Assembly: GCA_902801985.1 (NCBI GenBank)
Contig: CADCKD010000008.1
Location: 1-44,409 of the forward strand
DNA length: 44,409 bases
From: an uncultured bacterium
GTDB lineage: Bacteria > Cyanobacteriota > Vampirovibrionia > Gastranaerophilales > Gastranaerophilaceae
Direction of reading: 5' to 3'
In this document: positions 34,704-42,909 of the stretch, piece after piece
How positions within the stretch are numbered: position 1 is the first letter of the stretch
Layout: each line of letters begins with the position of its first letter
Translations under genes and position numbers: made by a program
The notes under the pieces: generated by a model
Told to the model about the DNA's origin: nothing
Seen by the model: the letters and a program-made list of their open reading frames with translations, nothing else
The model's database searches: none

Positions 34704-36560
34704 CTATTCTTTACCTATGGCTTTGAACGGACATGCATTCAAGCAAGCCTCACATTTAATACATTTAGTTTGATCAATTTTGTGAGGGTTTTTAACTGTA
34801 CCTTCAATAGCGCCAACAGGGCAGGTTCTTGCACATTTTGTACAACCTTTACATAAATCTTCATGAATAACTATTTTCTTCATGGCTGTACAAACACCTG
34901 CAGGGCATTTGTGATCACGAATATGTGCTACATATTCATCTCTGAAATATTTAAGTGTTGAAAGAACAGGGTTTGGAGCAGTTTTACCAAGGCCGCATAA
35001 TGAACCGTCTTTGATTGTATGTGCGATTTCTTCCAAAACATCCAAATCTTCCATTGTTGCTTTACCTGCAACGATTTTTTCTAATATGTGAAGCATATTT
35101 TTTGTACCTTCACGGCAAGGAACGCATTTGCCGCAAGATTCATTTTTAGTAAAGTTCATAAAGAATCTTGCAACTTCAACCATACAAGTATCTTCAGCCA
35201 TTACAACCAAACCGCCTGAACCAACCATTGCTCCTGCTTTTGTCAGACTTTCGTAGTCCATTGGCAAATCCAGATGCTGTTCTGTCAAACATCCGCCTGA
35301 TGGTCCGCCGATTTGAACTGCTTTAAATTTCTTTCCACCGCGAATTCCGCCGCCGATATCAAAAATAATTTCTCTTAAAGTTGTTCCCATCGGAACTTCA
35401 ATAAGACCGGTATTGTTAACTTCACCGGTTAGCGCAAAAGTTTTTGTTCCTTTTGAAGTTTCTGTTCCCATAGATGAGAACCAGCTTGCACCTTTTCTTA
35501 TGATAAGAGGAATATTTGCAAGAGTTTCAACGTTGTTAATTAATGTTGGTCTGCCAAATAAACCTTTATTTGCAGGGAAAGGTGGTTTTGGACGAGGCAT
35601 ACCTCTTTCACCTTCAATTGAGGCGATAAGTGCGGATTCTTCACCGCAAACAAATGCCCCTGCACCTTCTTTAATATGTAATGTGAAAGAAAAATCCGTT
35701 CCCATTATATTTTTACCCAAGAAATGTTTTTCTTCCGCATCTGCAATTGCTTTTCTTAAACGTTTAATAGCAAGTGGGTATTCTGCACGGACGTATATAT
35801 AACCTTCGTCTGCGCCTATTGCAAAAGCTGCAATAGCCATACCTTCCAATAATTTGTGAGGGTCACCTTCCATAACGGATCTGTCCATAAATGCTCCCGG
35901 ATCCCCTTCATCACCATTACATACAACATAAGATTTTCCACCTTTATTTGCTGCTGTAAATTTCCATTTTAATCCTGTCGGAAATCCTGCTCCGCCTCTA
36001 CCTCTAAGACCGGAATCAAGAACTTCTTGAATAACTTTGTCAGGATTATTTTCTTTGATAACATTTGCCAATGCTTCATAACCGTGAACAGCAATTGCTT
36101 CTTCTATTGATTCTGCGTTTATTTTTCCGCAATTTGCAAGAGCAGTTCTTGTTTGTTTTGCGTAGAAGTTTATGTCATCATTTTTGTGTACGCGTTCTCC
36201 GGATTTTGGATCTGTGTATAACAATCTCTCTACCGGTTTGTCATTTTTTACGTGACTTTCAAAAATTTCTTCAACATCTTCAACGTGTACTTTTACGTAT
36301 GTTACGTGTTTGTCAGGGATAATAACTAAAACACCCTGTTCGCAAAAACCGTGGCATCCTGTCGGTACGATTGTCATTTTATCGTAATCTGTCAAGGTCG
36401 AAACACTTGCGCCAAGTTCTTTGAATTTTTCTATTACTTTTAATGAACCGTTAGCAACACAACCTGTTCCTGCACATACTAAAACTCTTAGCCCTTGTTC
36501 TTTTATATGTTGTTGGGCTTTATTTTGTTCTTCAACTATATCTATACTCAAGTTAGTCAT
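34704..36560 (-). CDS. hydB: NADH-binding hydrogenase subunit (HydB/NuoF type)
   Basis: A 618-residue subunit. Residues 20-115 form a thioredoxin-like [2Fe-2S] domain (CAGTGCVANGS, TGCHGFC). The NuoF core (about 145-520) has GRGGAGFPTGLKWKF (FMN/NADH site) and ESCGKCVPCREGT ([4Fe-4S] ligands). The C-terminus carries two ferredoxin-type clusters (CKGCTKCARTCP; CIKCEACLNACP). It passes electrons between NADH and the hydrogenase chain. Its ATG shares a base with the hydC stop, so the two are coupled. Confidence 0.95.
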   Translation of the reverse strand: MTNLSIDIVEEQNKAQQHIKEQGLRVLVCAGTGCVANGSLKVIEKFKELGASVSTLTDYDKMTIVPTGCHGFCEQGVLVIIPDKHVTYVKVHVEDVEEIFESHVKNDKPVERLLYTDPKSGERVHKNDDINFYAKQTRTALANCGKINAESIEEAIAVHGYEALANVIKENNPDKVIQEVLDSGLRGRGGAGFPTGLKWKFTAANKGGKSYVVCNGDEGDPGAFMDRSVMEGDPHKLLEGMAIAAFAIGADEGYIYVRAEYPLAIKRLRKAIADAEEKHFLGKNIMGTDFSFTLHIKEGAGAFVCGEESALIASIEGERGMPRPKPPFPANKGLFGRPTLINNVETLANIPLIIRKGASWFSSMGTETSKGTKTFALTGEVNNTGLIEVPMGTTLREIIFDIGGGIRGGKKFKAVQIGGPSGGCLTEQHLDLPMDYESLTKAGAMVGSGGLVVMAEDTCMVEVARFFMNFTKNESCGKCVPCREGTKNMLHILEKIVAGKATMEDLDVLEEIAHTIKDGSLCGLGKTAPNPVLSTLKYFRDEYVAHIRDHKCPAGVCTAMKKIVIHEDLCKGCTKCARTCPVGAIEGTVKNPHKIDQTKCIKCEACLNACPFKAIGKE

Positions 36561-37063
36561 TATTTAACTCCCTCCTCTTTCATAAGTGTGTCAAGTATTA
36601 TACTTACTGCATCAGAGGTCATTTGAGGGTAAACTTTATCATTTACCATCATAACCGGAGCTAAACCGCAAGCACCTAAGCAGCTGACTGTTTCCATTGA
36701 AAATAAGCCGTCATCTGTTGTAACTTTTCCGTCTTTTAAGTTTAATTTCTTTTTAATTGCATTCATTACAGGCATTGAACCTCTAACGTGGCATGCTGTA
36801 CCATCGCAAACTTTGATTTCGTATTTCCCTTTCGGGTCTAGTGAAAATTGGGCATAAAATGTTGCAACGCCATAAACTGTTGCTGGGGATAAACCTACAA
36901 TCTTTGACCCAATGTAAATTAGTGCATCTTCAGGTAAATATTTGTACTCTTCCTGAACTTTTTGTAAAATCGCAATCAAATGTGACTTATCAGAACCGCA
37001 AGATTCTATAATCTCATCTAACTTCTTTGTGTCGATTTTACGAGAAATTTCTTCCACGCTCAT
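36560..37063 (-). CDS. hydC: Hydrogenase [2Fe-2S] subunit (HydC/NuoE type)
   Basis: A 167-residue NuoE-like protein. A helical N-terminal part (about 15-80) precedes a thioredoxin-like fold with four cluster cysteines (CDGTACHVRGS and SCLGACGLAPVMMVND). The ATG at 37063 has AGGAG 7 bases upstream; an ATG at 37117 in the same frame lacks one. It is the first gene of hydCBA and overlaps hydB by one base. The divergent neighbour is leuC. Confidence 0.95.
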   Translation of the reverse strand: MSVEEISRKIDTKKLDEIIESCGSDKSHLIAILQKVQEEYKYLPEDALIYIGSKIVGLSPATVYGVATFYAQFSLDPKGKYEIKVCDGTACHVRGSMPVMNAIKKKLNLKDGKVTTDDGLFSMETVSCLGACGLAPVMMVNDKVYPQMTSDAVSIILDTLMKEEGVK

Positions 37064-37219
37064 CCTCGGACTCCTATTATATTTTGTTGTATAAACCCAC
37101 AATTGTTGTAAAAACAACGCTAATTATAATGTACACGGAACATAGTAAAAAATCAAATTAATCAATGCGTATCTTTTAAAACTCTTTATGATAAAATAAA
37201 AAAAAAGAGGGATAAATTT

Positions 37220-38461
37220 ATGGGACAAACTTTAGTAGAAAAAATAATCTCTGCTCATTCGGATCATAATGTCAGAGCCGGAGAGCTTGTTATTGCAAAT
37301 GTTGATGTATGCGCTGTTCAAGATGGTACAGGGCCTTTAACTGTTGAAGAATTTAAAAAACTCGGAAAAGATAAATTATTTAATCCTGAAAGGACGATAC
37401 TTTTCATTGACCATGCATCTCCGAGTCCAAGAAAAGAGCTTTCAAATATGCATACGACATTGAGAGATTTTTCAAGGGATTATGGTGCGGTTTTATCTGA
37501 AGTTGGTTCAGGAGTTTGTCACCAAAGACTTGTGGAAACTTTTGTCAATCCGTTAGAAATACTTGTAGGGGCTGATTCTCATACTTGTACATCAGGTGCT
37601 TTGGGTGCATTTTCAACCGGTATGGGATCAACGGATGTCGCCGTTGCAATGGCTCTTGGAAAAACCTGGTTAAAAGTTCCTCAAACTTTCAAAATCGTTG
37701 TAAACGGTAAATTTAAGCCCGGTATTTGCTCAAAAGATTTGATTTTACATTTAATCGGAATGATTGGAGCAGATGGTGCGACATACAAAGCATTAGAGTT
37801 CCACGGTGAAACGATTGATAATATGTGTATGTCAGAGCGTTTTACTATGGCAAACATGGCTGTCGAAGCCGGTGCTAAATGCGGTTTATTTGTTCCTGAT
37901 GAAAAAACAAAAGCATATCTTGAAGAAAAAGGACGAGGAGACAAGTTTAAAAGTATAAAACCTGATGAAGATGCAAATTATGAAAGAATAATTGAAATTG
38001 ATGCTGCAACTATTGAGCATACTGTTTCTTGTCCTCATACAGTTGATAATACAAAACTTGCAAAAGATTTAAACGATATTAAAGTCGATCAAGTTTATGT
38101 AGGAACTTGTACAAACGGAAGAATAGAAGATATGAGAGTTGTTGCTCAAATTTTAAAAGGTAAAAAAGTCCATGAAGGGGTAAGAATGCTAATTTGTCCT
38201 GCTTCGAGAACTGTATATAAGCAAGCACTAAAAGAAGGTCTGCTTGAAATATTTCTTGACGCAAATGCGACAATTTTACCTCCGGGATGCGGGCCTTGTG
38301 TAGGAATTCATGCAGGTATCTTGGCTGATGGAGAGGTATGTTTGACTACTCAAAACAGAAACTTTATCGGGCGTTTGGGGAATACAAAAGGATTTATTTA
38401 TCTTTCATCTCCGTATGTGGCAGCATATTCTGCAATAAACGGTTATATTAGCGATAAATAA
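37220..38461 (+). CDS. leuC: 3-isopropylmalate dehydratase large subunit, LeuC type
   Basis: A 413-residue aconitase-superfamily enzyme. The three [4Fe-4S] cysteines sit in GTCTNGRIEDMR (about 296) and PPGCGPCVG (about 355-358). GADSHTCTSGALGAFSTGMGSTDVA is the substrate-loop signature. The length fits the shorter LeuC/HacA (bacterial/archaeal-type) group. It isomerises isopropylmalate in leucine synthesis, or homologous tricarboxylates. The small subunit LeuD is not adjacent. An AGAGGG site precedes the ATG. Homoaconitase activity cannot be excluded. Confidence 0.88.
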   Translation: MGQTLVEKIISAHSDHNVRAGELVIANVDVCAVQDGTGPLTVEEFKKLGKDKLFNPERTILFIDHASPSPRKELSNMHTTLRDFSRDYGAVLSEVGSGVCHQRLVETFVNPLEILVGADSHTCTSGALGAFSTGMGSTDVAVAMALGKTWLKVPQTFKIVVNGKFKPGICSKDLILHLIGMIGADGATYKALEFHGETIDNMCMSERFTMANMAVEAGAKCGLFVPDEKTKAYLEEKGRGDKFKSIKPDEDANYERIIEIDAATIEHTVSCPHTVDNTKLAKDLNDIKVDQVYVGTCTNGRIEDMRVVAQILKGKKVHEGVRMLICPASRTVYKQALKEGLLEIFLDANATILPPGCGPCVGIHAGILADGEVCLTTQNRNFIGRLGNTKGFIYLSSPYVAAYSAINGYISDK

Positions 38462-38463
38462 TT

Positions 38464-39810
38464 CTATCCTACAATTGCAACATAAAGTATAGCCGCAATT
38501 ATAAGCGGGATGTTGTAGTGCAAAAATGTCGGAACACAAGTATCCCAGATGTGGTTATGCTGTTCATCCGCATTTAAACCTGCGGTAGGCCCTAATGTTG
38601 TATCAGAAGCCGGAGACCCTGCATCTCCCAGAGCTGCAGCTGCTGCCAGTACTATTATCATAGAAGGAATACTAAATCCGAGTTTTGCAAAAATTGGTAC
38701 GTATAAAACTGCAAGTATAGGTATTGTTCCAAAAGATGTTCCTATTCCCATTGTAATAAATAAGCCGACAAAAAGCATTAAACAAGTTGCAAGTACTTTA
38801 TTTGTCATCATAAACGGTGCAATTGCATTTACTAAAGAATCAATCCCGCCGGTTGCTTTCATTACAGCAGCAAATCCCGCAGCGACAAGCATTACAAATG
38901 CAACGTAACCCATTAAGCCAACACCTTCGTTAATGAGTTTATCCATTTTGTCGTGATCTATTGCTTTAAAACCGAAAATTACCGCCAAACCTACCAAGGC
39001 TCCTAAAGGTAAAGAGCCTGTCCATAATTGTATCCCAAGGGTTATAAATGCCGCAAGTAGTGTTACATAATGATTTTTATTTAATGAAAGATCGACATTT
39101 TGTTTTTGCTCAATTTCTATTGTTTTGTATTCTCTTGGCTTTGAATAAGTTATAAAAATAGCAATTAAAAAGCCTATTAACATAGCAAGCCCAAGTACCC
39201 AGGCATGTTTCCAAACTTCGTTTCTGGATATTTCAATACCGTTTTGAATAATATTATCTGCAATTAAACTTTGGAATATTAACCCAAACCCTGCAGGGAT
39301 AACTATATATGGCGCTTTTAATCCGAAAGCCAGCGCACAGGCTACACTTCGTCTATCAATTTTTAGTTCATTCATTATGCATAATAATGGTGGTATTAAA
39401 ATCGGTATAAATGCAATATGGACAGGAATTAAATTTTGTGACAAAATTGCAATTCCTGTTAATATAAAAATAAGCATATATTTTTTTGATTTTATGGCAT
39501 TACCGATTTTCATAGAAAGAATTGGTGCCAGTCCTGTGTGTGTCATTGATACTGCAAATGCTCCAAGTAAAATATAACTCAATGCTGTTTCTGCATTATC
39601 GCCCATACCGTGGACAAAAATATTCATTACATCGGATATGCCAATGTGTCCTAAAAGTCCGCCTACAACGGCTGAAATTATTAGTGCCAAAAGGACATTT
39701 ATTCTGCATAAACACAATATGCAAAGCAGTACAACTGATACTATTATAGGGTTTGTTATAAGTGTAATCATAATTAATAGGATATCATGAAAAATGAAAG
39801 TTTCATTCAT
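38464..39810 (-). CDS. Na+/H+ antiporter family protein (NhaC/YuiF-like)
   Basis: A 448-residue transporter with about eleven to twelve hydrophobic helices. GMGDNAETALSYILLGAFAVSM near the N-terminus and AAALGDAGSPASDTTLGPTAG near the C-terminus are family signatures of the YuiF/Na_H_antiport_2 group. Such proteins exchange cations or amino acids for protons. The start overlaps the stop of the upstream gene by 8 bases (ATGAATGAATGA), indicating coupling. An internal ATG at 39771 lacks a ribosome site. Substrate not provable. Confidence 0.82.
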   Translation of the reverse strand: MNETFIFHDILLIMITLITNPIIVSVVLLCILCLCRINVLLALIISAVVGGLLGHIGISDVMNIFVHGMGDNAETALSYILLGAFAVSMTHTGLAPILSMKIGNAIKSKKYMLIFILTGIAILSQNLIPVHIAFIPILIPPLLCIMNELKIDRRSVACALAFGLKAPYIVIPAGFGLIFQSLIADNIIQNGIEISRNEVWKHAWVLGLAMLIGFLIAIFITYSKPREYKTIEIEQKQNVDLSLNKNHYVTLLAAFITLGIQLWTGSLPLGALVGLAVIFGFKAIDHDKMDKLINEGVGLMGYVAFVMLVAAGFAAVMKATGGIDSLVNAIAPFMMTNKVLATCLMLFVGLFITMGIGTSFGTIPILAVLYVPIFAKLGFSIPSMIIVLAAAAALGDAGSPASDTTLGPTAGLNADEQHNHIWDTCVPTFLHYNIPLIIAAILYVAIVG

Positions 39811-40525
39811 TCATAAAATTGATTTCATAACAAGGGTATGATTTTGAACATCCTTCAAACCTTTGTAATTTTATTTTTATAGGCTCATTAAAGCTGAATT
39901 GATTTGAAAATTGGTTTATTTCGATTTTATTTGTATCATCAGTTGTTATGTAATATCTGTAAAAACTTTCGCCGATATCGTTTATAATAATATAATTCTG
40001 TTTATCTTTAGAAATATTTATATCAAGTTTTCTATTGTTAAAATCGGATAATTTTATGATTTTGTAATCCGGGAACAGTTTTGTGATGTCGTTAGTTTCG
40101 AGTCTGCGCATAACAAAATTGAAACCGTTGAATACGATTTCAAAGTATTCAAATGTTCTTGGGTAATATGTATATAATTTATCCCCAACGATAAATTCAA
40201 TGCTTCCTTCAGATATAAAGAAATCTTTACCAGGGACATCTTCGTTTTCTGTGATTAAATCGTATGCGGTAACATCCGGGTTTTGCGAATCTTGTTTAAT
40301 GCGTAGTATTATTTCGTTGTTTTTATCAATTTCATAATCGTGTTTTATATAATTGTGCCATTGGTGTTGTGGAATATTGTATACCCATAGGTTTTGACCT
40401 ATTCTTGGAACTTTGTCTGACATATTTTTAGAAGAAGTTTTGTCTGAAACATCAACCCCGAAAATAAATAACAATATAAATATTAATGCCAGTAGCGCAA
40501 ATATAATTATTTTAAAATTTTTCAT
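39803..40525 (-). CDS. Membrane-anchored protein of unknown function
   Basis: A 240-residue protein with one N-terminal membrane helix (about residues 5-24) and an outer part rich in beta strands and aromatic residues (YTYYPRTFEYFEIVF, YRYYITTDD). The ATG at 40525 has GAGG 5 bases upstream. It overlaps the antiporter gene by 8 bases and is likely its partner or a separate envelope protein. Two Cys near the C-terminus (CSKSYPC) may form a disulfide. No family recognised. Confidence 0.6.
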   Translation of the reverse strand: MKNFKIIIFALLALIFILLFIFGVDVSDKTSSKNMSDKVPRIGQNLWVYNIPQHQWHNYIKHDYEIDKNNEIILRIKQDSQNPDVTAYDLITENEDVPGKDFFISEGSIEFIVGDKLYTYYPRTFEYFEIVFNGFNFVMRRLETNDITKLFPDYKIIKLSDFNNRKLDINISKDKQNYIIINDIGESFYRYYITTDDTNKIEINQFSNQFSFNEPIKIKLQRFEGCSKSYPCYEINFMNE

Positions 40526-40690
40526 AATACCTCGCAATAATAAAATACAATATACGTTTAAATATTGCAAGATTTTGATTTAGTAAATAATTACCCACAA
40601 ATATGCCTTGTCAGGTAATAGTAAAGGATGCATGTTGAAGTTTAAATGTAGATAATCTTTTTCATACTTCCAGCTATTCTTAATTCCAAC

Positions 40691-40713
40691 GAGGGCATTT
40701 GCCCTCTTTTTTT
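40691..40713 (+). terminator. Orphan intrinsic terminator
   Basis: GAGGGC / GCCCTC with an ATTT loop and seven Ts on the + strand. The only upstream space is a 165-base gap after a divergent minus-strand gene, so it may end an unannotated small RNA; a small hairpin (TTACC/GGTAA, 40591-40618) lies in that space. The rest of the 40526-40866 gap holds the inverted repeat and promoter listed below. Confidence 0.75.
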
Positions 40714-40770
40714 ATAAGCGAAATCGGAAAATTGTAATTGTAATTGTACTATAGCCTCTACCAGTTGTGT

Positions 40771-40802
40771 GTCCGTACTTTTACGGACGTAAAAGTACGG
40801 AC
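40771..40802. repeat. Perfect 14-bp inverted repeat upstream of the toxin
   Basis: GTCCGTACTTTTAC (40771-40784) and its reverse complement (40789-40802) flank a GGAC loop. It lies just before the -35 of the toxin promoter and could be an operator or an insertion scar. Confidence 0.85.
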
Positions 40803-40832
40803 TTGCGGATGATATTCAAAAATTTTTATAAT
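40803..40832 (+). promoter_or_regulatory. Promoter of the toxin/immunity pair
   Basis: TTGCGG (40803-40808) and a perfect TATAAT (40827-40832) with 18-base spacing. The -35 abuts the inverted repeat. Transcription would start near 40839. Confidence 0.6.
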
Positions 40833-40866
40833 GTATATGTGATTAGAATACAAGAGGAAAAATATA

Positions 40867-42243
40867 ATGCAAAAACAAATTCATGTAAACTCATATATTA
40901 AAAGAGATGGGACACAAGTAAAAGAGCACTTTAGAAATATCTCAACTGATAATTTTGGGACTTTGTCTATTGTTCCCGAAGATCAAAACGGTCCGGTATT
41001 GGACGAACAAAATCATAATCCGTTAGAGAATATATTCCCGAATATATTTGAGCCGACTATGGGTATAAATTCTACTCCGGTACTTAAAGGGAGTGTTTCA
41101 AAGTCTGATATTGACTGGGGGAATATAGGATCGATTTTTGGGAATATAGGAGGTGCAATTGGCTCGGTCATTGCGGTTGGAATGGAAGTACTACCTATCG
41201 CACTTCAGATGTGTGAAGCGGTAAACAATGGTAGTGCACAGGCCATAAAATATTTACAACCTCAATTTGATACCAAAATTAAACAACTTGATACCCAAGT
41301 TGCCCAAATAAAGACTAATATTGATACCTCTGTAAAAAAATTAGCAAATACAAAGACGCAAACAGAATATAACAAAATATATGAACTATTACAAAAAGAT
41401 TGGCAAGCATATCAAAGTGCAAAAAATATTGTTGACCGAATTAAAGTTCATGCTATCAACAATGATTTTCAATCTGTTGCGAATGAATTGGGGAATTTTA
41501 CAAATCACAATCAGAAACGAATCATATCTGATTTATTACAACAAAATGTAAAATTGAAAAATAATATAAATAACGCAAAAGATTTTATAAATAAATATCA
41601 TTTAGACGATAAATTCAAATATGCCTTGAGCCACAATACAAGTGGCATAAACCGCAGTGCGGATTTTTCTGATTATGGTAATGAGAATATTAAAATAAAT
41701 AATTTTTTAAATAGAAATAGACAAAATACAAAAGAAATGGCAAATATATTTTTAGCAAAACCACAAAATATCCCATTAAGTAAAGAATATAGTTACATTC
41801 CTAAAGGTTATGCTAATATATTAAATTACAAATATAAATTATTTGGAACGAATAAAGAAATCCCTCAAAATTGGGAAGGTATTGTATTTAATCAATACAG
41901 CGCATTGTCTAAAAATGTTTCAAATTCTATTGAAATGCAAAACAAAATCAGAGAACAATTTAACATTATGCAAGCTGATACACTTAATAACAAATTAGAA
42001 GTTGAGTTCTCAAAGGATTCAAATTTACATTTGTCAATCGGTCATGCAACAGTTCTTGAGCCATATATCGATTCACAGGGATATTTCCATGGTATTCTTT
42101 TCGATAAATATGATTTTAATAATGTGTATTTAAAATATTACTCTAATTTAAAAACAACTATTGTTAATAATTATTTTTGGGTAATTCAACATGAAGCTGG
42201 GCATAATTATTATATCCTTGCTCCAATTTTATTTAAATGGTAG
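40867..42243 (+). CDS. Polymorphic-type toxin with colicin M-like C-terminal domain
   Basis: A 458-residue protein. N-terminal part: a VNSYIKRDGTQVKEH motif (about 7-21), a hydrophobic Gly-rich segment (about 83-117) and a coiled coil (about 130-240). The last 70 residues match colicin M: DKYDFN at 413-418 (D413, Y415, D416 align with catalytic D226, Y228, D229), Lys423 where colicin M has R236, preceded by a G-x-h-x-G strand pair, and a C-terminal G-x-x-Y-x-I-L-x-P (445-453). Colicin M cleaves lipid II and so blocks wall synthesis. No signal peptide. An AGAGGA site precedes the ATG. The Arg-to-Lys change and the delivery route are unknown. The alignment was made from memory. Confidence 0.7.
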   Translation: MQKQIHVNSYIKRDGTQVKEHFRNISTDNFGTLSIVPEDQNGPVLDEQNHNPLENIFPNIFEPTMGINSTPVLKGSVSKSDIDWGNIGSIFGNIGGAIGSVIAVGMEVLPIALQMCEAVNNGSAQAIKYLQPQFDTKIKQLDTQVAQIKTNIDTSVKKLANTKTQTEYNKIYELLQKDWQAYQSAKNIVDRIKVHAINNDFQSVANELGNFTNHNQKRIISDLLQQNVKLKNNINNAKDFINKYHLDDKFKYALSHNTSGINRSADFSDYGNENIKINNFLNRNRQNTKEMANIFLAKPQNIPLSKEYSYIPKGYANILNYKYKLFGTNKEIPQNWEGIVFNQYSALSKNVSNSIEMQNKIREQFNIMQADTLNNKLEVEFSKDSNLHLSIGHATVLEPYIDSQGYFHGILFDKYDFNNVYLKYYSNLKTTIVNNYFWVIQHEAGHNYYILAPILFKW

Positions 42244-42252
42244 TATTACCCT

Positions 42253-42780
42253 ATGGTAAATTTTTACAAAACTAATAAAGACATTATATACACAATGGGC
42301 ATACATATTCTTATGCCTGTTGTGTATTTTTTTATTTCTATAGCTACGCTGATAGTACCAATTTTATTATTCTTGGATGAATTCTCGCAAGATATAGAGA
42401 ATCCTTTAGGATTAAATATTAAAACTTTTGTATTCATATTCGTTTGTATATTTATTATGTTTCTTTTTATATTACGAATGTGTATTCTACCTTGTGTTTA
42501 TGGGTACTTTGAAAAAAAATCTAATAACATTAGACTGAAAAATTTTATACATAATTTAAAACACAATTATCTATATAGATTGCTTATACTTATTATTATT
42601 GAAATCCCATTTTTGATATTGGTATTAAATGCAAATACTGTTCATAATCCGCCATATAGGGAATATATTGAATTACATGTTATATTAACTTGTACATGTG
42701 ATTTATTAGGTTGCTATCTTGTATTATTTCTATGGTGGGATATACAAAAATTTATAAAAAAAATTAAAAACAAAACATAA
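42253..42780 (+). CDS. Four-helix membrane protein, probable toxin immunity
   Basis: A 175-residue integral membrane protein with four hydrophobic helices (about residues 10-34, 56-84, 108-128 and 143-166). It starts 9 bases after the toxin stop on the same strand with no clear ribosome site, as expected for a coupled cognate gene. Immunity proteins against the colicin M-like pyocin M are four-helix inner-membrane proteins, so the layout fits. No sequence motif proves it. It could also be an unrelated small membrane protein. Confidence 0.6.
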   Translation: MVNFYKTNKDIIYTMGIHILMPVVYFFISIATLIVPILLFLDEFSQDIENPLGLNIKTFVFIFVCIFIMFLFILRMCILPCVYGYFEKKSNNIRLKNFIHNLKHNYLYRLLILIIIEIPFLILVLNANTVHNPPYREYIELHVILTCTCDLLGCYLVLFLWWDIQKFIKKIKNKT

Positions 42781-42909
42781 AATACGAAAAATAAGGTTGA
42801 GTATTCAAAAGTATACAAATTATTCCTAAAAGATTGGCAAGTATATCAATCTTTTTGGAGTTTGGTTGAAATCCAACAAAATAACTTTAGTTGTTTACAC
42901 TTATTGTGA
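42781..42909 (+). pseudogene. Remnant of a second toxin gene
   Basis: Directly after the immunity stop, in the same frame, an open stretch encodes EYSKVYKLFLKDWQVYQS, which matches residues 167-184 of the toxin (EYNKIYELLQKDWQAYQS; 12 of 18 identical). The DNA is about 70 percent identical to 41365-41420. The frame loses similarity after that and stops at 42907-42909. There is no start codon. It is best explained as the relic of another toxin gene or a displaced toxin cassette. Confidence 0.65.

Noticed and set aside
35413-35802. Plus-strand 129-residue frame inside hydB
   Set aside because: Antisense shadow of the conserved NuoF core.
42180-42243. HEAGH in the toxin as a zinc-protease site
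   Set aside because: It lies 12 residues from the C-terminus, leaving no room for the third ligand or the rest of a zincin fold; the colicin M-like motifs explain the region better.
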